Positions 55,009 through 64,000 of a stretch of 64,000 nt of DNA are shown one piece after another. The position numbers and the translations under genes are program-made. Positions within the stretch are counted from its first letter, which is position 1, and each line of letters begins with the position of its first letter. Under the pieces are notes generated by a model, which was given only the letters and a program-made list of their open reading frames with translations, ran no database searches and was not told the DNA's origin. Source of the stretch: Staphylococcus cornubiensis (GTDB lineage: Bacteria > Bacillota > Bacilli > Staphylococcales > Staphylococcaceae); contig NZ_FXUZ01000003.1 of the NCBI RefSeq assembly GCF_900183575.1, positions 124,001 through 188,000 of the forward strand, read 5' to 3'.

Positions 55009-55037
55009 TTGACAGTGTTTCGCCATCGGAATATAAT
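55009..55037 (+). promoter_or_regulatory. fepABC promoter
   Basis: Perfect sigma-A consensus: TTGACA, 17 bp, TATAAT. The Fur box begins six bases after the -10, so full repression in iron-rich cells and strong expression on derepression are expected. Confidence 0.88.
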
Positions 55038-55042
55038 TAATT

Positions 55043-55061
55043 GAAAATGATTATCAATTGA
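55043..55061 (+). promoter_or_regulatory. Fur box of fepA
   Basis: GAAAATGATTATCAATTGA keeps the central core of the Fur consensus (AATGATTATCA) with weaker ends, directly downstream of the fepA -10. Confidence 0.82.
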
Positions 55062-55213
55062 GATAGACCGTTTATCATTATATATGAATTTAAAAACATT
55101 ATTCTTCAACATATCAAGGGCTTCGTTGTTGTTTTTGCATACATACAACGGTTTATAATGACGAACAAATTCTACAATTGATAGTGATCAATCTTACTGA
55201 TGAGGTGGAAATT

Positions 55214-56068
55214 ATGAAAAAATTAACAACGGTTTTAATCGCATCGTCACTTCTTTTTGCTGCTTGCGGGAATCAGGACAATAGTAACAGCTCCAAAAAT
55301 CAATCATCCAAAGAAAACACCGAAAATAAAGCTGCGTTAGAAAAAGCAACGAAAGAATATAAAAAATTCACGGATAAAGAGTTAGATCAATTCCTAACTG
55401 GCACTGAAGACTTTGTTCAAGCTGTTAAAAATGATGATATGGAAAAAGCAAAATCCTTATATCCAAAAGTGCGTATGTACTATGAACGTTCTGAACCTGT
55501 GGCTGAATCATTTGGAGACTTAGACCCTAAAATTGATGCGCGTTTAGCTGATTTAAAAGAAGAGAAAAAAGAAAACGAATGGACGGGCTATCACAAAATC
55601 GAGAAAGCTTTATATGAAGATCAAACTATCAATGATACAACGAAAAAAGATGCCGACCAGCTGTTAAAAGATGCGAAAGAGTTACGTGCCAAAGCGGACA
55701 CTTTAGACATTACACCGAAACTCATGCTTCAGGGCTCTGTTGACTTACTTAACGAAATTTCAACTTCTAAAATTACAGGTGAAGAAGAAATTTATTCTCA
55801 TACAGATTTATATGACTTTAAAGCCAACATTGAAGGCGCACAAAAAATATATGAACTTTTCAAACCTATTTTAGATCAAAAGGATAAAGATTTAAGTCAA
55901 AAAATTAAATCAAAATTTGATAAAGTGAACGGCTTGTTAGACAAATATAAAAAAGACGACGGTTACATTTTATTCACTGAATTAACTGATTCACAGAAAA
56001 AAGAACTCTCTAATGCAGTCAACGAACTCGGTGAACCGTTAAGTCAAATGGCTGTGGTTACAGAATGA
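55214..56068 (+). CDS. fepA: FepA/EfeO-type iron-binding lipoprotein (M75 domain)
   Basis: Extracellular lipoprotein component of the Fep (EfeUOB-type) iron uptake system. Signal peptide with lipobox LLFAAC (cysteine about residue 17), a charged linker, then the EfeO M75/imelysin-like four-helix domain with the motif GYHKIE (HxxE) expected for metal binding. At 284 residues it is the EfeO-M75 class without a cupredoxin domain, as in other staphylococci. I start at the ATG at 55214 with GAGGTGG upstream; a TTG at 55178 is rejected. It overlaps fepB by 4 bp. Confidence 0.92.
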   Translation: MKKLTTVLIASSLLFAACGNQDNSNSSKNQSSKENTENKAALEKATKEYKKFTDKELDQFLTGTEDFVQAVKNDDMEKAKSLYPKVRMYYERSEPVAESFGDLDPKIDARLADLKEEKKENEWTGYHKIEKALYEDQTINDTTKKDADQLLKDAKELRAKADTLDITPKLMLQGSVDLLNEISTSKITGEEEIYSHTDLYDFKANIEGAQKIYELFKPILDQKDKDLSQKIKSKFDKVNGLLDKYKKDDGYILFTELTDSQKKELSNAVNELGEPLSQMAVVTE

Positions 56069-57291
56069 CACAAGAAAACAACCATAATGAAACGACCTAT
56101 TCCAGACGCTCATTCCTCAAAATGTTAGGAGTTGGAGGTGCAGGCGTCGCAATAGGTGCAAGCGGGGTCGGCAGCATCTTTTCATTTAAATCGATGTTTG
56201 ATACACCACAAGATGACGCGGACAAAGCTTATCAATTTTATGGTAAAGTGCAACCCGGCATTACGACGCCTACGCAAAAAAATATCAATTTAGCGGTATT
56301 AGATTTAAAGAGTAAGGACAAGGCAACTATCCAAAAAATGTTTAAAGCTTGGACCGAGAGCACGGTGAAAATGATGCACGGTGAAGCGATTGGGAAGACG
56401 ACAAGCAACACCTTACTCCCACCTATTGATACAGGAGAAGCAATCGGTCTTGATGCAAACAAATTAACGATTACTTTCGGTGTGAGTAAAGACTTTTTAC
56501 AAAAACTAGGGCTCAAAAGTAAAATTCCGCAATCGTTTAAAGACTTACCGCACTTTCCAAATGACCAATTAGACAAAGACATTACTGGTGGCGATATTTT
56601 CATCCAAGCTTGTGCAGACGATCCACAAGTCGCTTTCCACGCCATTCACAACTTGATTCGACCTTATCTCGATGTCGTACAAGTGAAATGGTCTGAAACA
56701 GGATTTATTTCAGGTAAAGGCAAAGAAACACCACGGAATTTAATGGCATTTAAAGATGGGACGCAAAATCCACGTGACACAAAAGCTTACAAAAATTACG
56801 TGTTTTTAGAAGATGGTTGGGCACAGTACGGGACTTATTGCGTGTTAAGGAAGATACAAATCCATATCGAAACGTGGGATCGCACCGCTTTAGAAGAACA
56901 AGAAGCCACATTTGGACGTCATCGTGCATCGGGTGCGCCTTTAGGTAAAAAAGATGAGTTTGACGAAATGGACTTATCAGCGAAAGACGCTCAAGGTGAG
57001 TACGTCATTCCCAAAGATGCCCATGCACGTCTAGCGAAAGAGGCGAATACTGAGATTTTACGTCGTGCTTATAATTATATGCGCGGGACGAACGATAAAA
57101 CCGGAAACTATGATGCAGGCCTTTTGTTTATTTCATTCCAGAAGCATCCGCAACAATTTATTGACATCCAAAACAATTTAGGTTCTGTAGATAAATTAAA
57201 TGAATATATTACACATAAAGGGTCTGGATTGTTTTTAATTCTCCCAGGCGTCAAAAAGGGAGGTTATTTAGGTGAAACGTTATTTAATTAA
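56065..57291 (+). CDS. fepB: FepB/EfeB DyP-type heme peroxidase, Tat-exported
   Basis: Deferrochelatase/peroxidase of 408 residues, exported folded by the Tat system; in S. aureus FepB is a Tat substrate and acts in iron uptake, probably from heme. The twin-arginine signal is YSRRSFLKM (about residues 12-20), followed by a glycine-rich hydrophobic segment. The DyP motif GxxDG is seen as FKDGTQNPRD, and the proximal heme His lies in the region RHRASGAPLG or shortly before. It is translationally coupled to fepA (4-bp overlap) and fepC (20-bp overlap). The tatAC genes lie about 2.2 kb downstream. Confidence 0.93.
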   Translation: MTQENNHNETTYSRRSFLKMLGVGGAGVAIGASGVGSIFSFKSMFDTPQDDADKAYQFYGKVQPGITTPTQKNINLAVLDLKSKDKATIQKMFKAWTESTVKMMHGEAIGKTTSNTLLPPIDTGEAIGLDANKLTITFGVSKDFLQKLGLKSKIPQSFKDLPHFPNDQLDKDITGGDIFIQACADDPQVAFHAIHNLIRPYLDVVQVKWSETGFISGKGKETPRNLMAFKDGTQNPRDTKAYKNYVFLEDGWAQYGTYCVLRKIQIHIETWDRTALEEQEATFGRHRASGAPLGKKDEFDEMDLSAKDAQGEYVIPKDAHARLAKEANTEILRRAYNYMRGTNDKTGNYDAGLLFISFQKHPQQFIDIQNNLGSVDKLNEYITHKGSGLFLILPGVKKGGYLGETLFN

Positions 57292-58984
57292 ATGCGTTAT
57301 TATGGCTGTACTCTTGTTGGTCATCGCTAAAGTTCCTCCTGTCATGGCTGCTGAAAAGGATTTTAGTGATGTTTATGTCGCTATTTCAGACGCAAAATCA
57401 ACATTACAAGATAAAAATCAATCTGAAAATGCTAAAAAACAAAGTCTTGACCAAGTGAATAAAGCAGTGGCTGACCTCAACATTGATCGTTCAAAAGAAG
57501 GCAAAGATGTCACATCGGCTTTAAAAGCGTTAGATCGCTCTGGGTCTACTGAGAAGCAAACGGCACAGCTTTCAGAATTAACAAAGTCACTCATCGCTTA
57601 TGAAAATACGGTCAATCAAACAGACAATACAGAAGAAATTAAAACATTACAATCCTTAATTGATAAACAAAATGCACCGATTAAAAAAGCGATTGAAGAT
57701 AGTGATCAAGAAAAATTAAAACAAATTAATGGTGAACTGAATTCCATTTGGACGAAACACGAATCTGTCATTAGAAATAAAAATGTCGATCAATACGGAC
57801 AAATTGAAGTCTATTTAATGCAATTAAGGGTGGCTATTGAAAAAGAACCATTGAACACTCAAAAAGTTGAATCAAGTTGGCAATCTTTCAAAACAGCGAT
57901 TGATCAGGCAGACCAAGTCGCAACCTCAAAAGGTAAAGGCAAATATCATGCAACAGATTTAAACACACATCTCGATAAAGCCATTCAAGCGATTGATCAA
58001 GGTGATTTGGATAAGGCAGATCAATCTCTCAGTCAATTTATCAAAACGTGGCCGTATGTAGAGGGTCAAATTCAAACAAAAAACATCAGTCTATACAATA
58101 AAATCGAAAATCGTATCCCGTACTATCAAAGTATATTGGATGATAAGAACAAAGATGATGTGAAAAAGGAATTAACATCAATCAACAAAGACATTGCAGA
58201 AACGGTTGGTAAACAAGGTTATACGTCATGGGATGTCATGCTCATCTTTTTACGTGAAGGATTAGAAGTGTTACTCATCGTCATGACATTGACAACGATG
58301 ACACGTCAAATGAAAGATAGAAAAGGAACAGCGAGTGTGTTAAGTGGTGCCGTAACGGGCTTAATCATCAGTCTGTTACTCGCATTCTTGTTTATTAGCT
58401 TGCTTGGCGATAGTGGTGTCCTCCGAGAAGGTATGGAAGCAACACTAGGATTGGTCGCTGTGTTCTTAATGTACATTGTCGGCATATGGATGCATCAACG
58501 TTCCAATGCAAAACGTTGGGATGAAATGATGCAATCGATGTATCACAATGCCATCCAAAATCGCAATCTCTTATTACTTGGTGTGATTGGATTCATTACA
58601 GTATTAAGAGAAGGTGTCGAAGTCATTGTCTTTTATATGGGGATGGTCGGTAACATTACCGCTGTACAGTTTACTTTAGGAATTGTTTATGCCCTTGTGA
58701 TTTTAACTGTGTTTGCATTGTTATATCGCTTTATCGTGAAACTCATTCCGATTTATTATATTTTCAAATTCTTATCACTCATTCTCTTTGTGATGGCGTT
58801 CAAAATGCTTGGGATGAGTATTCAAAAGTTACAATTATTAGATATTGTACCGAGACACGGTTTAGAACATGTGCCGACGCTCAGTTGGATTGGTTTTTAT
58901 CCAACGATTGAGACGATTGTGGCACAAGTCATTTTCATTATTTTTGTGGTACTCATTTATACGTTGAGAAGCAATAAAAAGTAG
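57272..58984 (+). CDS. fepC: FepC/EfeU-type iron permease (FTR1 family)
   Basis: Membrane iron permease of 570 residues. A signal-like first helix (about 5-26) and a large extracellular helical domain (about 30-315, rich in Lys, Asp and Gln) precede a seven-helix FTR1 domain. That domain has REGLE at 328-332 and REGVE at 446-450, the two REXXE motifs that carry iron, and an additional REGME at 385-389. The GTG start at 57272 has GGGAGG at 7-8 nt and overlaps the end of fepB by 20 bp. The long N-terminal domain resembles the EfeU fusion form seen in staphylococci. Confidence 0.92.
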   Translation: MKRYLIKCVIMAVLLLVIAKVPPVMAAEKDFSDVYVAISDAKSTLQDKNQSENAKKQSLDQVNKAVADLNIDRSKEGKDVTSALKALDRSGSTEKQTAQLSELTKSLIAYENTVNQTDNTEEIKTLQSLIDKQNAPIKKAIEDSDQEKLKQINGELNSIWTKHESVIRNKNVDQYGQIEVYLMQLRVAIEKEPLNTQKVESSWQSFKTAIDQADQVATSKGKGKYHATDLNTHLDKAIQAIDQGDLDKADQSLSQFIKTWPYVEGQIQTKNISLYNKIENRIPYYQSILDDKNKDDVKKELTSINKDIAETVGKQGYTSWDVMLIFLREGLEVLLIVMTLTTMTRQMKDRKGTASVLSGAVTGLIISLLLAFLFISLLGDSGVLREGMEATLGLVAVFLMYIVGIWMHQRSNAKRWDEMMQSMYHNAIQNRNLLLLGVIGFITVLREGVEVIVFYMGMVGNITAVQFTLGIVYALVILTVFALLYRFIVKLIPIYYIFKFLSLILFVMAFKMLGMSIQKLQLLDIVPRHGLEHVPTLSWIGFYPTIETIVAQVIFIIFVVLIYTLRSNKK

Positions 58985-59480
58985 CAGTGATGAATGAAAA
59001 GTAGGGACATCATCATTTTTGATGCTGTGGATGCAGTATTTTGTTTTACTTGCCCTCCTTGTGATGGTTTGTGGTTTTTGATTGCCCTCATGGCTCGCTT
59101 TCCGAGGGGCTGGCGCTTCAACTAAATTCGGCTTCATTGAAACACACATGAGATGGAAGCCGAATTGGATTTTCCGGCCCAGCTGATCCCTCAGGAGTCT
59201 CAGCCTTTCGGGCAAACTTAGACCCCCAATACAGCGAAAACTGAGGGTAAGCTTCTAAATTGAAGACAATCCATATCATTCAATTATTGCGTCCAATTCA
59301 TCCTCGTTGTTGGTTTTTTTATTATCAATAATTGATATAATTCCATAAAAAGGATAGGGACTGGGGAAACTAATGGCCCACCCTCTTTAACTCAAGTGTC
59401 CAATGATGAGAGTGGTCGTGTGACGTTTCAATACCGTTCTTATTTTCAAAGCACTATGTGAATGGATAAAAAATTTTAGA
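58985..59480. other. Intergenic region between fepC and tatA
   Basis: About 500 bp. It contains the flank (59001-59079) and body of palindromic repeat copy G, then a stretch with no clear feature. A 117-codon frame on the minus strand (58862-59215) runs through the end of fepC and the repeat and is rejected. Confidence 0.55.
59080..59216 (-). repeat. Palindromic intergenic repeat, copy G
   Basis: Reverse orientation. Outer arms GATTGCCC and GGGCAAAC, nested GGCT / AGCC, middle stem GGCTGGCGC / GGCCCAGC with mismatches, inner stem AATTCGGCTTC / GAAGCCGAATT, and conserved TCCCTCAGGAGTCTCAGCC. The left flank (59001-59079) shares TTTACTTGCCC with the flanks of A, B and E. Confidence 0.78.
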
Positions 59481-59494
59481 GAAGAGGAATTTTT

Positions 59495-59716
59495 ATGCTA
59501 GAAAGTACATTCGTTTTAGGTATAGCAAGCCCAACAGGTCTCATTATCATTAGTGTCATTGCGCTCATTCTGTTTGGACCGAAAAAGCTCCCTCAATTTG
59601 GTCGTGCGATTGGTTCAACGTTACGTGAATTCAAATCTGCCACAGAGCATATCACAGAAGATGACGAATCTCTAGATACACCCAGTACAAAATCTACAAA
59701 ACAAGAACGCAAATGA
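59495..59716 (+). CDS. tatA: Twin-arginine translocase subunit TatA
   Basis: A 73-residue TatA: one N-terminal membrane helix (about residues 10-27), the hinge [10 protein letters not shown], an amphipathic helix (about 36-52) and an acidic then basic tail. It forms the protein-conducting part of the minimal TatAC system of staphylococci, whose known S. aureus substrate is FepB, encoded just upstream. AGAAGAGGAA precedes the ATG. Its stop codon overlaps an ATG for tatC as ATGA. Confidence 0.93.
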   Translation: MLESTFVLGIASPTGLIIISVIALILFGPKKLPQFGRAIGSTLREFKSATEHITEDDESLDTPSTKSTKQERK

Positions 59717-60413
59717 GTTATCACTCCTCAATCATTTTAATGAACTGAGAGAACGATTAATCAAAATTGGCATTGCACTTGTTGTCGTACTCATCATCGT
59801 CTACATTTCGTCGCATTGGTGGATCAAGCCATTCATTCACGTTATCGCTCAAAATGGTGTGCAGTTACATGCTTTTAGTTTTACCGAAATGATACAAATT
59901 TACATTATGATTATTTTATTTTGTACGCTATGTCTCATTTCACCTATACTGTTTTATCAATTGTGGGCATTTATCGCACCTGGTTTAAAAGACATCGAAC
60001 GGCAATTCGTTTATAAATATAGTTTAATTTCCGTTGTGCTTTTTCTCACGGGAATTGCATTAGCATATTGGCTCATTTTCCCGCTCATCGTTCAGTTTTC
60101 ATTCAATTTGTCACAGTTGATGTCAATTGATCCAGTGATAGGTTTCAAACAGTATCTAACAGAACTATTGCGTTGGCTGTTATTCTTTGGCGTCATTTTT
60201 CAACTGCCCATTTTATTTATCGGATTGGCCAAATTCGAACTGATTGATGTGACGATGTTACGGCCTTACCGTAAATATGTGTATTTCGGTTGTTTCGTTT
60301 TGGCGAGTTTGATTGCACCACCTGACATCATGTTAAATATTTTATTATCCTTACCTTTAATTTTATTGTTTGAACTGAGTATGTTCATCATACGATTTAC
60401 GAAACCGCATTAA
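59713..60413 (+). pseudogene. tatC: Twin-arginine translocase subunit TatC, with a one-base shift near the start
   Basis: The six-helix TatC protein is clearly encoded from about 59724 on: LLNHFNELRERLIK at the N terminus (a TatC hallmark with the conserved Glu), the FYQLWAFIAPGLKDIER loop and the IGLAKFELIDVTMLRPYRKY region. That frame contains no ATG, GTG or TTG until a GTG at 59859, after helix 1. An ATG at 59713 overlapping the tatA stop is the expected start, but it is in another frame and hits a stop after 11 codons. A single missing base (for example one C in TCACTCCTC) would restore MSYHS-LNHFNELRERL. Possibilities: a true mutation, a sequencing or assembly error, or +1 frameshifting at the tatA UGA. 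I label it a pseudogene only because the frame is broken as given; the rest is intact. Confidence 0.75.
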
Positions 60414-60415
60414 GT

Positions 60416-60460
60416 TAAAAAGGCAACTTCAGCGCTTGATAAACTGAAGTTGCCTTTTTT
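60416..60460. terminator. Bidirectional terminator between tatC and argS
   Basis: AAAAAGGCAACTTCAG and CTGAAGTTGCCTTTTTT form a perfect stem of at least 12 bp with A-rich and T-rich ends, suited to terminate both convergent genes. Confidence 0.92.
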
Positions 60461-60463
60461 GAT

Positions 60464-62122
60464 TTACATTTGTTCTGGTGCAGACACACCGACTAATTGT
60501 AATGCATTGCGTAATGTAATACGTACAGCATCAATCAATGCTAAGTGTGCTTGCGTTTTTGCTTGATCTTCTGTTAATACTTTTTCTGCATTATAAAACT
60601 TATGGAAGTGTGCAGCTAAATCTTGAATATAATTTGTCACACGATGCGGTGCTCTCGCTTCAGCAGCCCCTTCGATCATCGGTTCAAATTCCGCGACTTT
60701 CTTCAATAATTCAATCGCTTTATCATTTGTGATGGTTTGATAATCGGCACCTTTTTTAACTTGATAGCCTTGTGCTTCAGCTTGGCGTAAAATCGAACAA
60801 ATACGTGCATGTGCATATTGTGCATAGTAGACAGGATTGTCTTGAGATTGTTCTTTCGCAAGTGCCATATCAAAGTCAAAATGTGTATCTGCACTACGCA
60901 TTGTCAAGAAGTAACGCGCTGCATCAATACCCACTTCATCCATAATTTCTCTTAATGTGATTGCATTGCCGGTACGTTTACTCATTTTCACTTCTTCGCC
61001 ATCTTGCATTAAACGCACCATTTGCATAATTTGAATTTCTAGACGGTCACTGTCCACACCAAACGTTTCAAGTGAGGCTTTCAAACGGTTAATATAGCCG
61101 TGGTGATCTGCGCCAAATAAATTGATCAATTTGTCATTGCCACGTTGGAATTTATCGTAGTGGTACGCAATATCTGGTAAAAAGTATGTGTACGTTCCAT
61201 CTTGTTTAATCAACACACGGTCTTTATCGTCTTTGAAATCTGTCGTACGTAACCACGTCGCGCCGTCTTTTTCATATGTGTAGCCATTTTCTTTCATACG
61301 GTCTAATACAGCTTGAATTTCACCTTTTTCATATAAAGATGTTTCACTAAACCAATTATCGAAATGAATGTTAAAATCTTCAAGGTCTTGTTTTAACTTT
61401 GCCATCTCATAGTCCACACCGAGCTGTCTGAATGTCTTCAAACGTTCGTCATCAGATAAATCCATTAAGTTCGGTTGCTTTTCAGCTAAATCTGCACCGA
61501 TATTTTGAATGTCTTGACCGTGATAACCGTCAGCTGGCATTTCCGCTTCTTGACCTAAATGTTGTAAGTAACGTGCTTCGATTGATTTCGCTAAGTTCGT
61601 AATTTGATTCCCGGCATCGTTAATGTAGTATTCTCTTGTAACGTCGTAACCTGCTGCGTCTAAAATATTGCATAACGTATCCCCGACTGCTGCGTTACGG
61701 GCATGGCCGATATGTAAGTCACCAGTTGGGTTAGCTGACACGTATTCCACTAATATTTTTTCATTTTTCGGTTCTGCAACACGACCAAATTGTGTATCTT
61801 GCGCTAAAGCTTGATCGATGACGTCATTTAAATAACTTGAATCGAGGTAAAAATTAATAAAACCTGGTCCAGCAATATCAATCGATTTGACGTGTGCCGC
61901 TTCAGTATCCAAATGGTCCACAATGAGTTGTGCAATTTCTCTTGGGTTACGTTTCGCGAGCTTCGTCAATACCATCGCAATGTTTGTCGCGTAGTCTCCA
62001 TTTTTCGTATCTTTTGGAATTTCGATTTTAATTTCAGGAATCGTTTCGACAAGTTGCGCTTGTTGAATACTTTTTTCAATTTCCTGAATCAATGTCTGTT
62101 TCACTTGATCAATAATGTTCAT
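60464..62122 (-). CDS. argS: Arginyl-tRNA synthetase
   Basis: Class I aminoacyl-tRNA synthetase of 552 residues that charges tRNA-Arg. The HIGH motif is [10 protein letters not shown], the KMSKS equivalent is KMSKRTGNA, and the N-terminal Arg-specific domain and C-terminal anticodon-binding domain (about 430-552, ending [16 protein letters not shown]) are present. I start at the ATG at 62122 with AAGGAG at 8 nt; the longer frame reaches into the preceding gene. It begins one base after the stop of the DUF1934 gene, an arrangement also seen in Bacillus (ywiB-argS). Confidence 0.96.
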   Translation of the reverse strand: MNIIDQVKQTLIQEIEKSIQQAQLVETIPEIKIEIPKDTKNGDYATNIAMVLTKLAKRNPREIAQLIVDHLDTEAAHVKSIDIAGPGFINFYLDSSYLNDVIDQALAQDTQFGRVAEPKNEKILVEYVSANPTGDLHIGHARNAAVGDTLCNILDAAGYDVTREYYINDAGNQITNLAKSIEARYLQHLGQEAEMPADGYHGQDIQNIGADLAEKQPNLMDLSDDERLKTFRQLGVDYEMAKLKQDLEDFNIHFDNWFSETSLYEKGEIQAVLDRMKENGYTYEKDGATWLRTTDFKDDKDRVLIKQDGTYTYFLPDIAYHYDKFQRGNDKLINLFGADHHGYINRLKASLETFGVDSDRLEIQIMQMVRLMQDGEEVKMSKRTGNAITLREIMDEVGIDAARYFLTMRSADTHFDFDMALAKEQSQDNPVYYAQYAHARICSILRQAEAQGYQVKKGADYQTITNDKAIELLKKVAEFEPMIEGAAEARAPHRVTNYIQDLAAHFHKFYNAEKVLTEDQAKTQAHLALIDAVRITLRNALQLVGVSAPEQM

Positions 62123-62123
62123 C

Positions 62124-62546
62124 TTATTTCTCCTTATATTTAATTTCGTATTGATAGGTGCCCATTTTTTCATCGCCTTGGAATAATGCATAATGCACTT
62201 TCAACTTACCGCCGTCTGGTGTCACGAAATGAAGAATGCTCATCGTATGCACGGTCAACACCATTTTACCATGAGGCAATTCGTAAAATGTCGTCGTATC
62301 TTGTCCTTCGATAAAATGCATATTCATATTGATATCGCCTTTTCGAATCAATTTGACGCTATCATCTGCCAGCTTAATCGTCACATTGACAGTCGCGTTT
62401 TCAATTTGTTCTTGATAACGAATCCAATCCGTCTCTTTTTTCAACCATTGGCCCGTTGTTTGATGTGAAAAATGCTCTTTTTGCGCATCTCTTTTAACAA
62501 TTTGATGTACATCAATTTTGACGTTATGCTCCACGGTCTTCTTCAC
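62124..62546 (-). CDS. DUF1934 (YwiB-like) protein
   Basis: A 140-residue protein predicted to form a calycin-like beta barrel, with regularly spaced strands such as [26 protein letters not shown] and [12 protein letters not shown]. Family function is unknown; its constant link to argS suggests a housekeeping role. The start is uncertain: a GTG at 62546 has a partial ribosome site (AAGTAAG), and a second GTG lies four codons downstream. It is coupled to argS. Confidence 0.85.
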   Translation of the reverse strand: MKKTVEHNVKIDVHQIVKRDAQKEHFSHQTTGQWLKKETDWIRYQEQIENATVNVTIKLADDSVKLIRKGDINMNMHFIEGQDTTTFYELPHGKMVLTVHTMSILHFVTPDGGKLKVHYALFQGDEKMGTYQYEIKYKEK

Positions 62547-62654
62547 CTTACTTCATAAAATAATACTTGTCATTATAACACAAGTTACATATTGTGGATG
62601 TAGAGAATTCCACATTTTTATTTCATCTACCTTAAAATATTGAAAGAAATACAC

Positions 62655-62712
62655 AAGGTGACTCTCTTCTAAATTCACTTATCGAAAGTTGTTTAGAAAT
62701 CAAGTCACCTTT
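62655..62712 (-). terminator. Hairpin downstream of ywhD
   Basis: AAGGTGACT and AGTCACCTT arms form a perfect 9-bp stem with a long loop that can itself fold. On the minus strand the T tract after it is weak (GTGTATTTC). Confidence 0.6.
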
Positions 62713-62761
62713 AAACAAACTGTAAGCACTATGCCATCAAGCTGTAATGACGACCCGCCTT

Positions 62762-63277
62762 CTATTCAGCATCATTAAAAGCTTGCTGCAATGCTTCTGA
62801 AGAATTGGCCCACATGTCCGGGTTATGTGTTTTAAGAAAATCGGCTAAAATTTGACGGTTTTTAGCACCAATATGATCGACAATCACTTTATGCTTCATC
62901 GATTTATCCATCATATTGACATGTTCGGGCATACTTTTATACCCACGACGGATGGACTTATTGACTAACAAATAGGCCGCAGTAACCCCTGCATAATAAG
63001 GACCGTGTTCACCGCGTTCTGTTGTCACCCAACATAGCCAATATGCTTTAGCCCCTTCCACATCAACAGTGTCTTTATCGGTAATCCATTTCACGCCACG
63101 TTCGACTGCTGCACGTGCATGCATTGCGCCGATATCAATAAAGGCTTCTTCCGCATCAATATCGATAAAAACGGGTGCAATATTATCGAGACTGATTGAA
63201 CCAATATTAGTCCCTTTATGACCGTCTAATGGATCATTCTTGATAATGTTAAAATTAAACCCTTTTTTCTCAGCCAT
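62762..63277 (-). CDS. YwhD family protein
   Basis: A 171-residue soluble protein that follows the Bacillus YwhD pattern closely: KKGFNFNIIKNDPLDGHKG at the N terminus, IDIGAMHARAAVERGVK, GPYYAGVTAAYL and RRGYKSMPEHVN. Function is unknown. GGAGGTAAAATG-type ribosome site. It lies between the HD-domain gene and the DUF1934-argS pair on the same strand. Confidence 0.9.
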   Translation of the reverse strand: MAEKKGFNFNIIKNDPLDGHKGTNIGSISLDNIAPVFIDIDAEEAFIDIGAMHARAAVERGVKWITDKDTVDVEGAKAYWLCWVTTERGEHGPYYAGVTAAYLLVNKSIRRGYKSMPEHVNMMDKSMKHKVIVDHIGAKNRQILADFLKTHNPDMWANSSEALQQAFNDAE

Positions 63278-63367
63278 GTCATTTTACCTCCAAATTTTTC
63301 ATACTTCACGTCATTGTCATTTTAAAATGCATTGCTCCGTTTGTGAACGTATTTATGCCTTAGTCGG

Positions 63368-64000
63368 TTAATTCAACTCATTGAGCAAGTTAATAATTTT
63401 CGCTTTAATTTCTGGATCCTCAATGTTCATCACGAGCTCTTTCGGGTAATAAAGCTTATAATCTTCACGTTTAATGCCCGTAATACTAGAAATAATGAGC
63501 GATTGGCTACTAATTTCACGAATACCGCCATTATTTTGTAATAAGTGAATCGGTTGTCTATTCGAACCTGGTCGATCGTAATCATAAGGCAAATCCGAAA
63601 ACGAATCACTCACAAAATAATAATCAGGGTCAATGCCTGCTTGTTCAAATAAATCGCGCAGCTCAGTAATTGTAATAATCGAGCCATCAAACGGTAAAAA
63701 TTTAAATAAGTCTCGATGGATAAAACGACGTGCCAAATCACTCAAAATAGGGTCCTCTTCATCTATCCAGCGCTTCAAATAATACGTCACATCGGCTTCA
63801 TCTAATTGCACGTACTCTTCTACAGTCGCACGATTTTCGAAAAATGGCACAAAATCACGCGGCGGAATATTAAATTCGTATCCTTGCTCGTATAAATATT
63901 TGGCGCGTTTAAAACAATGATTGAGGACGACTTCACCACCACGACTCACCGGATGGAAATAAATTTGCCAATACATTTGATAACGGCTCATAATAAAGTT
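63368..64000 (-). CDS. HD-domain phosphohydrolase, YwfO-like (5' part outside window)
   Basis: The last 210 or so codons of a larger protein; the frame runs off the right edge. The visible part includes MYWQIYFHPVSRGGEVVL, IDEEDPILSDLARRFIHRDLFK and the C-terminal IISSITGIKREDYKLYYPKE, stretches typical of the deoxyguanosinetriphosphate triphosphohydrolase-like HD proteins of Firmicutes (B. subtilis YwfO, about 433 residues). The HD metal site itself lies outside the window. It precedes ywhD by about 90 bp. Confidence 0.8.
   Translation of the reverse strand, partial: NFIMSRYQMYWQIYFHPVSRGGEVVLNHCFKRAKYLYEQGYEFNIPPRDFVPFFENRATVEEYVQLDEADVTYYLKRWIDEEDPILSDLARRFIHRDLFKFLPFDGSIITITELRDLFEQAGIDPDYYFVSDSFSDLPYDYDRPGSNRQPIHLLQNNGGIREISSQSLIISSITGIKREDYKLYYPKELVMNIEDPEIKAKIINLLNELN

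Noticed and set aside
58862-59215. 117-codon minus-strand frame over the end of fepC
   Set aside because: Antisense to fepC and continuing through repeat copy G; no start signals.

Overview
The window is chromosomal DNA of a Staphylococcus. It carries sarA, pbp4 divergent from abcA, a tar/tag wall teichoic acid cluster, mntABC next to mntR, the seven-gene mnh2 antiporter operon, and the complete staphyloferrin B locus (sbnA-I with sirABC). The gene order resembles the sarA-mnh2-mntABC-tar-pbp4-abcA-nupC-fhu block of S. aureus, but extra iron loci sit inside it. A non-aureus species, for example of the S. intermedius or S. hyicus clades, seems likely; that is inference from layout and divergence.

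Left part (1-17.4 kb): fhuB (cut by the window edge) and fhuC, a YitT-family membrane protein, a probable small RNA, the nucleoside transporter nupC, the ferrous iron system feoA-feoB plus a small Cys-rich partner, abcA/pbp4, the teichoic acid genes tarD, tarB, tarG, tarH and tarA, a sugar O-acetyltransferase and an M50-like metalloprotease.

Middle (17.4-44 kb): the minus-strand operon sbnABCDEFGHI makes staphyloferrin B, and the divergent sirABC imports its ferric complex. The shared control region holds two near-consensus Fur boxes and two sigma-A promoters. Next come mntR, mntABC (with a DtxR/MntR-type palindrome at its promoter), a 1.6-kb repeat-rich 3' region in the position of the S. 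aureus RsaC RNA, and mnhA2-G2.

Right part (43.7-64 kb): a catalytically degenerate tyrosine recombinase, small DUF1659 and DUF2922 genes, a DUF606 transporter, sarA with a long AT-rich upstream region, two alpha/beta-hydrolase paralogues (one apparently dead), a HAD hydrolase, an iron-type ABC permease and binding protein, the Fur-boxed fepABC system with tatAC, then argS, a DUF1934 gene, ywhD and the end of an HD-domain gene.

At least six metal-uptake systems (fhu, feo, sbn/sir, mnt, fecCD/fecB-like, fep) lie within 59 kb, and Fur boxes precede four iron transcription units as two divergent promoters and three single ones. FepB carries a twin-arginine signal, which ties fepABC to the adjacent tatAC.

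The most unusual content is non-coding. About 140-bp palindromic elements occur at least seven times between genes, and their stems change in a compensatory way. A 390-bp tandem repeat lies downstream of mntC. A free-standing promoter-hairpin-terminator unit lies between yitT and nupC. Two coding anomalies also deserve checking: tatC has no usable start in its own frame (a one-base shift just after an ATG that overlaps the tatA stop), and sbnD lacks a standard start codon for its first membrane helix.
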